A DNA stretch of 8,268 nt from a bacterium. GTDB lineage: Bacteria; Pseudomonadota; Alphaproteobacteria; Rhizobiales; Xanthobacteraceae. Every line of letters starts with the position of its first letter. Position 1 is the stretch's first letter. This document shows, piece after piece, positions 1 through 5,619 of this stretch. The position numbers and the translations under genes were made by a program. Where the stretch lies: contig JAQSDT010000049.1 in the NCBI GenBank assembly GCA_029946075.1, positions 1-8,268 of the forward strand, in the 5' to 3' direction. A model generated the notes under the pieces. It saw only the letters and a list, made by a program, of their open reading frames with translations, ran no database searches and was not told the DNA's origin.

Positions 1-45
1 TTGCCCGCCCCTCGCCGCCGTCCCCGCTGATGAAAGGTTTTCGCC

Positions 46-642
46 ATGATGCAGCTCTACTGGTCGCCCCGTTCGCGTTCGTTTTCCTCGCTGTGGCTGT
101 TCGAAGAAACCGGGCAACCCTATGAACGCGTGCTGACGGATATTTCCACCGGTGCGCAGCGCAAGCTCGAATTTCTCGCGATCAATCCGATGGGCAAGGT
201 GCCGGCGCTGAAGGACGGCGAGGCGACGCTGGCGGAAGCAGCAGCCATTTGCGCCTATGTCGCCGAACGCTATCCCGAAGCCAGGCTGGCGCCGCCGCTC
301 GGTGATCCCCTGCGCGCCAAATATCTCTACTGGCTGTTCTTCAGCCCCGGCTGCATCGAACCAGCGATCGTGCAGCTCGCCACCAAGATCGAGATGAACC
401 CGGTCGCCGCCGGCTGGGGCGATTCGGAGCGCGTGATCGACGTGCTCGACAACGCGCTGGAAAAGGGTCCGTGGATTCTCGGCGAGAATTTTTCCGCGGC
501 CGATATCATCATCGGCTCCGGACTGAACTTTGCCGTGCGGCTGTTCAAGATGGTGCCGTCGCGGCCCTCGTTCGACGCGTACATCGACCGGTGTGCTGCG
601 CGGCCGGCGTTCCAGCGCGCGGAGAAGATCGCGGCGGGGTGA
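46..642 (+). CDS. Glutathione S-transferase family protein
   Basis: A 198-residue protein with the two-domain layout of soluble cytosolic glutathione S-transferases, which conjugate glutathione to electrophiles or reduce with it. The N-terminal thioredoxin-like half (about residues 1-78) has SPRSRS at 7-12, where a catalytic Ser is often found. It also has NPMGKVPAL (47-55) with the conserved cis-Pro after Val (P53), and LAEAAAI (62-68), where most relatives have Glu-Ser and this one has Glu-Ala. The all-helical C-terminal half starts near residue 85 and carries the N-capping box S150-A-A-D153. Length is normal. Two ATGs lie in tandem at 46 and 49; AAAGG at 33-37 fits either. The upstream context is cut by the window edge. 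Substrate and subfamily cannot be told from sequence. It converges on fabV with a palindromic repeat between them. Confidence 0.9.
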   Translation: MMQLYWSPRSRSFSSLWLFEETGQPYERVLTDISTGAQRKLEFLAINPMGKVPALKDGEATLAEAAAICAYVAERYPEARLAPPLGDPLRAKYLYWLFFSPGCIEPAIVQLATKIEMNPVAAGWGDSERVIDVLDNALEKGPWILGENFSAADIIIGSGLNFAVRLFKMVPSRPSFDAYIDRCAARPAFQRAEKIAAG

Positions 643-647
643 GGTCT

Positions 648-710
648 GTAACCCGGATGGAGCCAACGGGTCGCGCTAATGCGCCCGATGACAGGCTCCA
701 TCCGGGCTAC
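648..710. repeat. Palindromic (REP-like) repeat between GST gene and fabV
   Basis: A 17-base inverted repeat with a single mismatch. The left arm is GTAACCCGGATGGAGCC at 648-664 and the right arm GGCTCCATCCGGGCTAC at 694-710. Inside it a second stem pairs CGGG and CGC (667-674, one bulged T at 671) with GCGCCCG (681-687) around a six-base loop. The nested hairpin forms on either strand and sits between two converging genes, 5 bases past the end of each. It has no T-run on either side, so it is not a classic intrinsic terminator, although it could stop or protect transcripts from both sides. GTAGCCCGGAT arms of this kind are, from general knowledge, common intergenic repeats in Bradyrhizobium-type genomes. 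Confidence 0.8.
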
Positions 711-715
711 GCAAC

Positions 716-1888
716 TCAGCCCGGAACGGTGGTCGGATCGACGTCCTGCTTGTAGTCCACGCCGTCGATGCCGAAGCCGAACAGGCGCAGGAACTGGCTC
801 TTGTATTCCGGCAGGTCAGCCAGTTCGCTCATCGTTTCCGTCGTGAGCAACGGCCAGCGCCGCAGCACTTCCTGCTGAACTTCGGGCGAAAGCTCCCAGT
901 CGTCGACACGAAGACGCTGCGCCTCGTCGACGGCGGCGTCCTTGCCGAGCTTGGTCCGGAACAGACGATCGATCTGTTCGATGCAGCCCTCGTGCAGCCC
1001 GAGCTTCTTCATCACCTTGAACAGCACGGTGCCGTAGAGCGGCACCACCGGAATTGCCGAACTCGCCTGCGTGACCACGGCCTTCAGCGCCACCACGCGC
1101 GCGGCGCCCTCGCCGAGCCGGCCGCGGATCGCTTCGGCCTTGCGATCGAGGTCGACCTTGGCGCGGCCGAGCGTGCCATGCCAGTAGATCGGCCAGGTCA
1201 GTTCGCTGCCGATATAGGTGTAGTTGAGGGTGCGGAAGCCCGGCGCCAGCACGCCGGCGTCGGCGAGCTGGTCGATCCAGCGCTGCCAGTCCTCGCCGCC
1301 CATGACCGCGACGGTGGCGGCGGCCTCGTCTTCGCTCGCCGGCGCGATGGTCGTCTCGTAGACCTCGCCGCTCTCGGTGTTGAGCGTCTTGATGTTGACC
1401 GGCTCGCCGAGCGGCTTGATCGCCGAACGATACGTCTTGCCGGTGTCGGGATCGGTGCGAACCGGCGCAGCCATGCTGTAGACCAGCATGTCGAGCTGGC
1501 CGAATTTTTCGCGCACGGCGTCGATGAAGGTTTTCTTCAATTCATTGGAAAAGGCGTCACCCTCGAGCGTGAGCGGCGAACGGCCGATCTTGCGGGCCTC
1601 GACCTCGAAGGCGCGGTTGTTGTACCAGCCGGCGCTGCCGGGCTTCTTTTCGGAAGCCTCGCGCTCCAGCGACACGCCGATGGTATCGGCGCCGCCGGCG
1701 AAGGTCGAAACGATGCGGCTCGCAAGGCCGTAGCCCGTCGAACAGCCGAGTACGGCGACACGCTTCGGGCATTCGGGAATGGCGCCCTGGCGGAGAACGT
1801 AGGCGATCTGTTCGCGGACGTTGGTGGCGCAGCCGACCGGATGCGCCGTCGTGCAGATGAAGCCTCGCACGCGCGGTTCGATAATCAT
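716..1888 (-). CDS. fabV: Trans-2-enoyl-ACP/CoA reductase, FabV type
   Basis: A 390-residue NAD(P)H-dependent enoyl reductase that saturates the trans-2 double bond in the last step of each fatty acid elongation cycle. FabV enzymes are a large SDR-related class distinct from FabI and are known in other bacteria for low sensitivity to triclosan. Visible family marks: the nucleotide-binding loop GCSTGYGLASR (48-58) with Tyr53, Asp111 in LEGDAFS, VYSMAAPVR (136-144), and the Tyr-X8-Lys catalytic pair Y235/K244 in YWHGTLGRAK. These numbers agree with those reported for studied FabV proteins. Length is close to the usual roughly 400 residues. The start is ATG at 1888 with a purine-rich GGGGCAGG just before it. 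It is the last gene of fabA-fabB-fabV, 77 bases after fabB, and the context supports acyl-ACP as the physiological substrate. Crotonyl-CoA (Ter-like) activity cannot be excluded. Confidence 0.95.
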   Translation of the reverse strand: MIIEPRVRGFICTTAHPVGCATNVREQIAYVLRQGAIPECPKRVAVLGCSTGYGLASRIVSTFAGGADTIGVSLEREASEKKPGSAGWYNNRAFEVEARKIGRSPLTLEGDAFSNELKKTFIDAVREKFGQLDMLVYSMAAPVRTDPDTGKTYRSAIKPLGEPVNIKTLNTESGEVYETTIAPASEDEAAATVAVMGGEDWQRWIDQLADAGVLAPGFRTLNYTYIGSELTWPIYWHGTLGRAKVDLDRKAEAIRGRLGEGAARVVALKAVVTQASSAIPVVPLYGTVLFKVMKKLGLHEGCIEQIDRLFRTKLGKDAAVDEAQRLRVDDWELSPEVQQEVLRRWPLLTTETMSELADLPEYKSQFLRLFGFGIDGVDYKQDVDPTTVPG

Positions 1889-1932
1889 GCCTGCCCCGTT
1901 GTGGAATTTTGCAAAGTCAGCATTCGCGGCCG

Positions 1933-1955
1933 GCCGATCTCACGCGAGATCCGGC
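1933..1955 (-). other. Hairpin in the fabB-fabV spacer
   Basis: GCCGATCTC (1933-1941) can pair with GAGATCCGGC (1946-1955) around the four-base loop ACGC, with one bulged base. It lies about 10 bases after the fabB stop in the transcribed strand and about 45 bases ahead of the fabV start. No run of T follows, so it does not look like a terminator. It could be an RNA-processing or stability element that sets fabV levels relative to fabA-fabB, or it could be chance in GC-rich DNA. Confidence 0.35.
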
Positions 1956-1965
1956 GGATGCGAAA

Positions 1966-3189
1966 TCACGCATCCATCCGCTTGAACACCAGCGTGGCGT
2001 TGGTGCCGCCGAAGCCGAACGAGTTCGAGAGCACGGTGCCGAGTTTGGCGTTGTCGATGCGCTTGCGCACGATCGGCATGTCGGCAAACACCGGATCGAG
2101 TTCGGTGATGTTGGCACTCTCGCAGATGAAGCCGTTGTTCATCATCAACAGCGAATAGATCGATTCCTGAACGCCGGTGGCGCCGAGCGAGTGACCGGTC
2201 AGCGCTTTCGTCGCCGAGATCGGCGGACACTTGTCGCCGACACCGAACACCTTTCGGATCGCCTCGATCTCGGGCGGATCGCCGGCGGGCGTCGAGGTCG
2301 CATGCGGGTTGATGTAATCGATCGGCGTCTTCACGGTCGACATCGCCATGCGCATGCAGCGCTCGGCGCCTTCGCCGGACGGCGCAACCATGTCGTAACC
2401 GTCGGAGGTCGCGCCATAGCCGACCACTTCGGCGTAGATGCGGGCGCCGCGCGCCCTGGCGTGCTCGAGTTCTTCCAGCACCACGACGCCGGCGCCGCCG
2501 GCGATCACGAAGCCGTCGCGGCTGATGTCGTAGGGACGCGAAGCGGTGGCGGGCGTGTCGTTGTATTTGGAGGACATCGCGCCCATGGCGTCGAACAGCA
2601 CCGACAGCGACCAGTCGAGCTCCTCGCAGCCGCCGGCGAAGATCACGTCCTGCTTGCCGATCTGGATCGTCTCATAGGCATTGCCGATGCAATGGTTCGA
2701 GGTCGCGCAGGCCGACGAGATCGAATAGTTGACGCCCTTGATCTTGAACCAGGTCGCAAGCGTCGCCGACGCCGTCGACGACATCGCCTTCGGCACCGCG
2801 AACGGCCCGACGCGCTTCGGTCCCTTGGTGCGGGTGATGTCGGCCGCCTCCACAATGGTCCGCGCGGACGGCCCGCCCGAGCCCATGATGATGCCGGTGC
2901 GAACGTCGGTGATTTCCGCCGGCGTCAGCCCGGAGTCCTGGATCGCCTGCTCCATCGCGATATGATTCCATGCGGCGCCTTCGCCGAGGAAGCGCATCGC
3001 GCGGCGGTCGATCACGTCGGCCGGATTGATGGTCGGTGCGCCCTGCACCTGCGAGCGGAAGCCCATCTCGGCGTATTTTGCCGCGCGCGTGATGCCGGAC
3101 TTCGCCTCGTGAAGGCTCGCCAGCACTTCCTGGGTGTTGTTTCCGATGGAGGAGACGATGCCCATCCCCGTGATGACAACCCGCCTCAT
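1966..3189 (-). CDS. fabB: Beta-ketoacyl-ACP synthase I (3-oxoacyl-ACP synthase)
   Basis: A 407-residue condensing enzyme that joins malonyl-ACP to a growing acyl-ACP. FabB types are needed to elongate the cis-3-decenoyl-ACP made by FabA. The thiolase fold starts at once with RRVVITGMGIVSSIG (2-16). The catalytic triad is visible: Cys161 in SSACATS, His296 in NPHATSTPAGD, and His333 in KALTGHSLGATG with Lys328. The C-terminal glycine motif SNSFGFGGTNA is at 388-398. Length and residue spacing match the FabB/FabF family, and adjacency to fabA favours FabB over FabF. The start ATG at 3189 has GAGG a few bases upstream on the minus strand. It follows fabA by 63 bases and precedes fabV by 77. It reads NPHAT where many relatives read N(A/S)HGT, a mild variation that keeps the catalytic His. 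Confidence 0.95.
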   Translation of the reverse strand: MRRVVITGMGIVSSIGNNTQEVLASLHEAKSGITRAAKYAEMGFRSQVQGAPTINPADVIDRRAMRFLGEGAAWNHIAMEQAIQDSGLTPAEITDVRTGIIMGSGGPSARTIVEAADITRTKGPKRVGPFAVPKAMSSTASATLATWFKIKGVNYSISSACATSNHCIGNAYETIQIGKQDVIFAGGCEELDWSLSVLFDAMGAMSSKYNDTPATASRPYDISRDGFVIAGGAGVVVLEELEHARARGARIYAEVVGYGATSDGYDMVAPSGEGAERCMRMAMSTVKTPIDYINPHATSTPAGDPPEIEAIRKVFGVGDKCPPISATKALTGHSLGATGVQESIYSLLMMNNGFICESANITELDPVFADMPIVRKRIDNAKLGTVLSNSFGFGGTNATLVFKRMDA

Positions 3190-3252
3190 GATCGCCTCGC
3201 CCTGCCGTTTACGTTCTTATGTTGAAGATGTCGTGCCGTCCCGTCGCTCTGC

Positions 3253-3774
3253 TCAGGTGGGCTCGGTGCCCTGCTTGAACAGCCCGACCTTCAGGTCCTT
3301 GGCGCGATAGATAATCTCGCCATCCATGGAAAGCCAGCCGTCGGCCACGCCGAGCACCAGCTTTGATCGCATCACCCGTTTCATGTCGATGTTGTACACG
3401 ACCTTGCGGGCGTTCGGCAGCACCTGGCCGGAGAACTTCAATTCGCTCAGCCCCAGCGCCCGGCCGCGTCCGGCGCCGCCGCTCCAGCCGAGGTAAAAGC
3501 CGACCAGTTGCCACATGGCGTCGAGGCCGAGGCAGCCCGGCATGACCGGATCGTTCTTGAAATGGCAGCCGAAAAACCAGAGGTCCGGCTTCACATCGAG
3601 CTCGGCCCGGATCAATCCCTTGCCGTACTCGCCGCCGTTTTCGGTGATTTCGGTGATGCGGTCGAACATCAGCATCGGCGGCAGCGGAAGCTGCGCGTTC
3701 CCGGGGCCGAACATCTCGCCACGGGCGCACGCCAGCAAATCCTCGTATTCGTAACCGCTGCGCCGATCGAGCAT
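3253..3774 (-). CDS. fabA: 3-hydroxydecanoyl-ACP dehydratase/isomerase
   Basis: A 173-residue hot-dog-fold enzyme that dehydrates 3-hydroxydecanoyl-ACP and isomerises trans-2- to cis-3-decenoyl-ACP, the branch point for unsaturated fatty acids. The active-site His71 lies in GCHFKNDPVMPGCLGLDAMW and Asp85 in the same block (E. coli numbering H70/D84). LPLPPMLMFDRI (29-40) is the usual N-terminal family segment. Length matches E. coli FabA, about 172 residues. The start ATG at 3774 is preceded on the minus strand by AGAGGCGGG, a good ribosome site. It is the first gene of the fabA-fabB-fabV unit and is divergent from irr across a 334-base spacer (to the irr ATG). I could not find a convincing fabA promoter: a TTGACG (minus strand, 3863-3858) exists but has no good -10 box at the right distance. 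Confidence 0.97.
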   Translation of the reverse strand: MLDRRSGYEYEDLLACARGEMFGPGNAQLPLPPMLMFDRITEITENGGEYGKGLIRAELDVKPDLWFFGCHFKNDPVMPGCLGLDAMWQLVGFYLGWSGGAGRGRALGLSELKFSGQVLPNARKVVYNIDMKRVMRSKLVLGVADGWLSMDGEIIYRAKDLKVGLFKQGTEPT

Positions 3775-4035
3775 GGTGTCCCGCCTCTGTTAGATGTCCC
3801 GATGGAGCGCTTTTTGAGTGAACTGGACCCGTTTCCCTCGGGAGAACATTCGTTCCCCGTCAACCGGCGCTACTTGGGGTGCTATCGGTCTGGTCTCTAC
3901 CGAAATCGCATATGTGGTCCGCGCGCTCTGTAACATAGGCCCGACGGCCCGGCAAAGCGCTGGAATCGGTAAAAAACATGGCGTCCGTGACGTCGGTTCC
4001 GGCTTAACCTTGGGATCGTTCTAGTTGCGAAAAAC
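3775..4035. other. Divergent fabA-irr spacer, fabA-proximal part
   Basis: No gene is supported here. Open frames crossing it are short, compositionally odd and lack ribosome sites. The fabA leader holds two similar purine patches on the minus strand, GGGACATC and GGGACACC, the second abutting the fabA ATG. A TTGACG box on the minus strand (3863-3858) is the best -35 candidate for fabA but its -10 partner is poor. The irr-proximal remainder is annotated separately as the irr promoter. Confidence 0.5.
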
Positions 4036-4080
4036 TTGCATCTAACTGATTTCCTTCTATATTGGGCAAGATTATTGCCA
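4025..4080 (+). promoter_or_regulatory. Putative irr promoter with repeated TTGC hexamers and a dyad
   Basis: TTGCAT (4036-4041) and TATATT (4058-4063) are separated by 16 bases and form a reasonable sigma-70-type promoter, giving a predicted transcript start near 4070 and a leader of about 40 bases before the irr ATG. TTGCGA at 4025-4030 repeats TTGCAT one helical turn (11 bases) upstream, so related hexamers sit on the -35 box. A perfect dyad, GGCAA (4065-4069), five bases, TTGCC (4075-4079), overlaps the predicted start. In B. japonicum, Fur is reported to bind irr-promoter direct hexamer repeats rather than a classic Fur box, so this is a candidate Fur site by inference. The box assignments are by eye. 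Confidence 0.5.
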
Positions 4081-4108
4081 GAGTTAGCGCGTGGTGCCCG
4101 AAGTGGAC

Positions 4109-4600
4109 ATGAACGACCAGATTTCGAATGTGAGCGACGACGCCCTTGATCCGGCCGCCCGTGCTGCCGGTCATCAACCGGCGTTGACCGGCTGTCCCTG
4201 GCACGACGTCAACGAAATGCTGCAAGCCGCCGGCCTGCGGCCGACCCGCCAGCGCATGGCGCTGGGCTGGTTGCTGTTCGGCAAGGGCGCCCGCCATCTG
4301 ACCGCGGAAATGCTCTACGAGGAAGCCACGCTGGCCAAGGTGCCGGTGTCGCTCGCCACCGTCTACAACACGCTGAACCAGCTCACCGATGCAGGTCTGC
4401 TGCGCCAGGTTTCGGTCGACGGCACCAAGACCTATTTCGACACCAACGTCACTGCGCACCACCATTTCTATCTCGAGAACAACCACGAGCTGGTCGACAT
4501 TCCCGACCCGAACCTCGTGCTCTCGAAGATGCCCGACGTGCCGGAAGGCTACGAGATTGCCCGCGTCGACATGGTCGTGCGGCTGCGCAAGAAGCGCTGA
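4109..4600 (+). CDS. irr: Iron response regulator Irr (Fur family)
   Basis: A 163-residue Fur-superfamily transcription factor that represses or activates iron, heme and related genes when iron is short; in B. japonicum it is degraded when heme is available. The heme regulatory motif GCPWHD places Cys at residue 29 and the second heme site, HHH, falls at 117-119. Both match B. japonicum Irr numbering exactly if translation starts at ATG 4109. GTG codons in frame at 4091, 4094 and 4103 would add up to 6 residues, but the numbering favours 4109. The winged-helix region RPTRQRMALGWLLFGKGARH and LATVYNTLNQLTDAGLLRQV (84-103) is well conserved, followed by the dimerisation domain through VVRLRKKR. 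No strong Shine-Dalgarno is seen (AAGTGGA precedes the ATG). It is divergent from fabA and converges on the SH3 gene. Confidence 0.96.
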   Translation: MNDQISNVSDDALDPAARAAGHQPALTGCPWHDVNEMLQAAGLRPTRQRMALGWLLFGKGARHLTAEMLYEEATLAKVPVSLATVYNTLNQLTDAGLLRQVSVDGTKTYFDTNVTAHHHFYLENNHELVDIPDPNLVLSKMPDVPEGYEIARVDMVVRLRKKR

Positions 4601-4612
4601 TCACCGTCAGCC

Positions 4613-4730
4613 GTCGTCCCGGCGAAGGCCGGGACCCATAACCACAAATCCATATTGTTCAGGAAGGCGTCTACCCGCTCGCCCTATCGACGGGCCGCGG
4701 CGTATGGGTCCCCGCCTTCGCGGGGACGAC
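4613..4730. repeat. Compound palindromic repeat between irr and the SH3 gene
   Basis: Two 28-base arms in inverted orientation, 4613-4640 and 4703-4730, are separated by 62 bases. Each arm is itself a hairpin. The first has stem TCCCGGC, loop GAAG, stem GCCGGGA (4617-4634); the second has stem TCCCCGC, loop CTTC, stem GCGGGGA (4709-4726). The arms differ at only two positions, and these form one base pair within the small stem (G-C against C-G). The whole element could fold as one long hairpin or as two small ones. It starts 12 bases after the irr stop and ends 18 bases before the SH3 stop, with no T-runs. This is a well-known style of intergenic repeat in Bradyrhizobium-like genomes. Reading frames through it giving PRRRGPI or GPGLRRDD strings are artefacts. 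Confidence 0.88.
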
Positions 4731-4748
4731 GATGTAGTTGGTGCGAAC

Positions 4749-5276
4749 TCAATCCACCTTCTCATCCGCATAAACGCCCCACAGGCGCTGCTGCTCGATC
4801 CAGCCGTCAAAGCCGGTACCGACGACGCGGCACCATCCGGAAACGCATTTCTTGACCTGGGCGACGACGCCGGCCTGCAGGCGGGCTGCGACCGCGCTCG
4901 ACGGATCGGCGCGATCGTAAAGCGGCGCCAGTTCGCCCTTGGTCTTCATGGTGACGACGGCGGTGCGGCGGCCCGACAGCAGGGAATGATAGACCCAGCC
5001 CTCGGCGCCTTCGGAATCGCGCACGCGGCGCCAATTCTCGTATTCGGCGGTGATTTCCACCGGCAGCCCCGAGCGGGTGTAGATCCACGCGACGTCGTTG
5101 TCCTTGGTCGGACCGGCGCGCACGTTCACATGGTCGGATTTGAGGCTGACGTAGCGCGGCACCGGCAGGCCGCTTGTCGTGAGGCCCGATTCCTTGGCCG
5201 AAAATCCCGTGCTGACCGATGCAGCAAGCCAGCACCCCGCCAGCATCGCCACCGAACAGAAACGCCCCAACGCCAT
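4749..5276 (-). CDS. Exported protein with two bacterial SH3-like domains
   Basis: A 175-residue protein with an N-terminal export signal and two SH3-like segments of the SH3_4 type, usually periplasmic or envelope proteins; some SH3b proteins bind peptidoglycan. Segment one spans about 41-108 (RYVSLKSDHVNVRAGPT, then YENWRRVRDSEGAEGWVYHSLL). Segment two spans about 114-168 (LAPLYDRADPSSAVAARLQAG, then WCRVVGTGFDGWI). Cys144 and Cys149 could form a disulfide. I chose ATG 5276 because it opens directly into the signal peptide and has GGGAG 8 bases upstream; an in-frame ATG at 5336 would add 20 residues ahead of it. The signal is ambiguous: LAGC (12-15) fits a lipobox but follows a short stretch, while cleavage after GFSA (27) would give a soluble periplasmic protein. 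The exact function is not known. It is divergent from the dehydrogenase gene. Confidence 0.82.
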   Translation of the reverse strand: MALGRFCSVAMLAGCWLAASVSTGFSAKESGLTTSGLPVPRYVSLKSDHVNVRAGPTKDNDVAWIYTRSGLPVEITAEYENWRRVRDSEGAEGWVYHSLLSGRRTAVVTMKTKGELAPLYDRADPSSAVAARLQAGVVAQVKKCVSGWCRVVGTGFDGWIEQQRLWGVYADEKVD

Positions 5277-5619
5277 CAACTCGTCTCCCGCCGAAAACCT
5301 GCCAACCCGAATTCTTCGCGTTGAAACCGCCTGCAACTACCTGAAAACCCCGGACCCCAGTGCCCCGCGCCAGTCCATCCCGGATGTGACATCCGGAGGT
5401 TCTTGTTTTGGCCCGGCCTTCTGCTAGAGAGGACGGAACGCTGAGAACAAGAACGTCCGAATTTTCTGCTGAAAATCCGTGGCAAGTATTGGGGAACCCA
5501 AGGACTGAACCAGGAAACAGCGGGATGCCGGGATCGCGTGGCGTCTGCAGTGTCGAACAACCGGGTTAATGAGGTCTGAACAGCGCGCTCTTACGGGCCG
5601 CGCCTCACGAGAGCAGGAC
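5277..5619. other. Divergent spacer between SH3 and dehydrogenase genes
   Basis: A 343-base region with no supported gene. It holds the 17-bp palindrome annotated separately, a weak rightward promoter candidate (TTGTTT at 5403-5408, then TAGAGA at 5425-5430, 16 bases apart), and a remaining leader of roughly 185 bases before the chosen dehydrogenase start. Within the leader, GGACG (5431-5435) can pair with CGTCC (5454-5458). I recognise no known riboswitch there. An in-frame ATG at 5569 would lengthen the dehydrogenase by 17 residues of low-similarity-looking sequence. Confidence 0.5.
5380..5396. promoter_or_regulatory. 17-bp perfect palindrome, possible operator
   Basis: CCGGATGT (5380-5387), a single central G, and ACATCCGG (5389-5396) form a perfect dyad. 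It lies just upstream of a weak rightward promoter candidate for the dehydrogenase and about 100 bases upstream of the SH3 start. The symmetry and length suit a dimeric repressor or activator. The T-rich sequence to its right (TTCTTGTTTT) would also suit a terminator, but no gene reads into it from the left on the plus strand. The CCGGAT core resembles the repeat at 648-710, so a repeat remnant is the main alternative. Confidence 0.45.

Noticed and set aside
1..49. Possible end of an upstream gene (frame ending LAAVPADERFSP with TGA at 47-49, or a frame ending at TGA 28-30)
   Set aside because: Too short to support; two frames are equally possible and the window begins here.
992..2158. A 388-codon plus-strand open frame opposite fabV and the fabB end
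   Set aside because: Same composition problem; it crosses two real genes and their spacer and has no domain signature.
1909..3225. A 438-codon open frame on the plus strand opposite fabB, longer than fabB itself
   Set aside because: It is antisense to a gene with intact catalytic residues, and its product is a low-complexity Arg/His/Gly/Asp-rich string with no recognisable domain. This is typical of GC-rich shadow frames.
3835..3863. fabA promoter based on TTGACG on the minus strand
   Set aside because: At a 17-base spacing the -10 position reads CGAGGG, which is not a credible -10 box.
3818..4024. Small plus-strand frame in the fabA-irr spacer
   Set aside because: No ribosome site, no recognisable sequence, and it runs into the irr promoter region.
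4607..4810. Minus-strand 67-codon frame with SSSPRRRGPI and GPGLRRDDG
   Set aside because: The strings are translations of the compound palindromic repeat, a frequent spurious annotation in these genomes.
5389..5410. Intrinsic terminator formed by the 17-bp palindrome followed by TTCTTGTTTT
   Set aside because: No plus-strand gene reads into it from the left (the SH3 gene is on the other strand), and the T stretch is interrupted.
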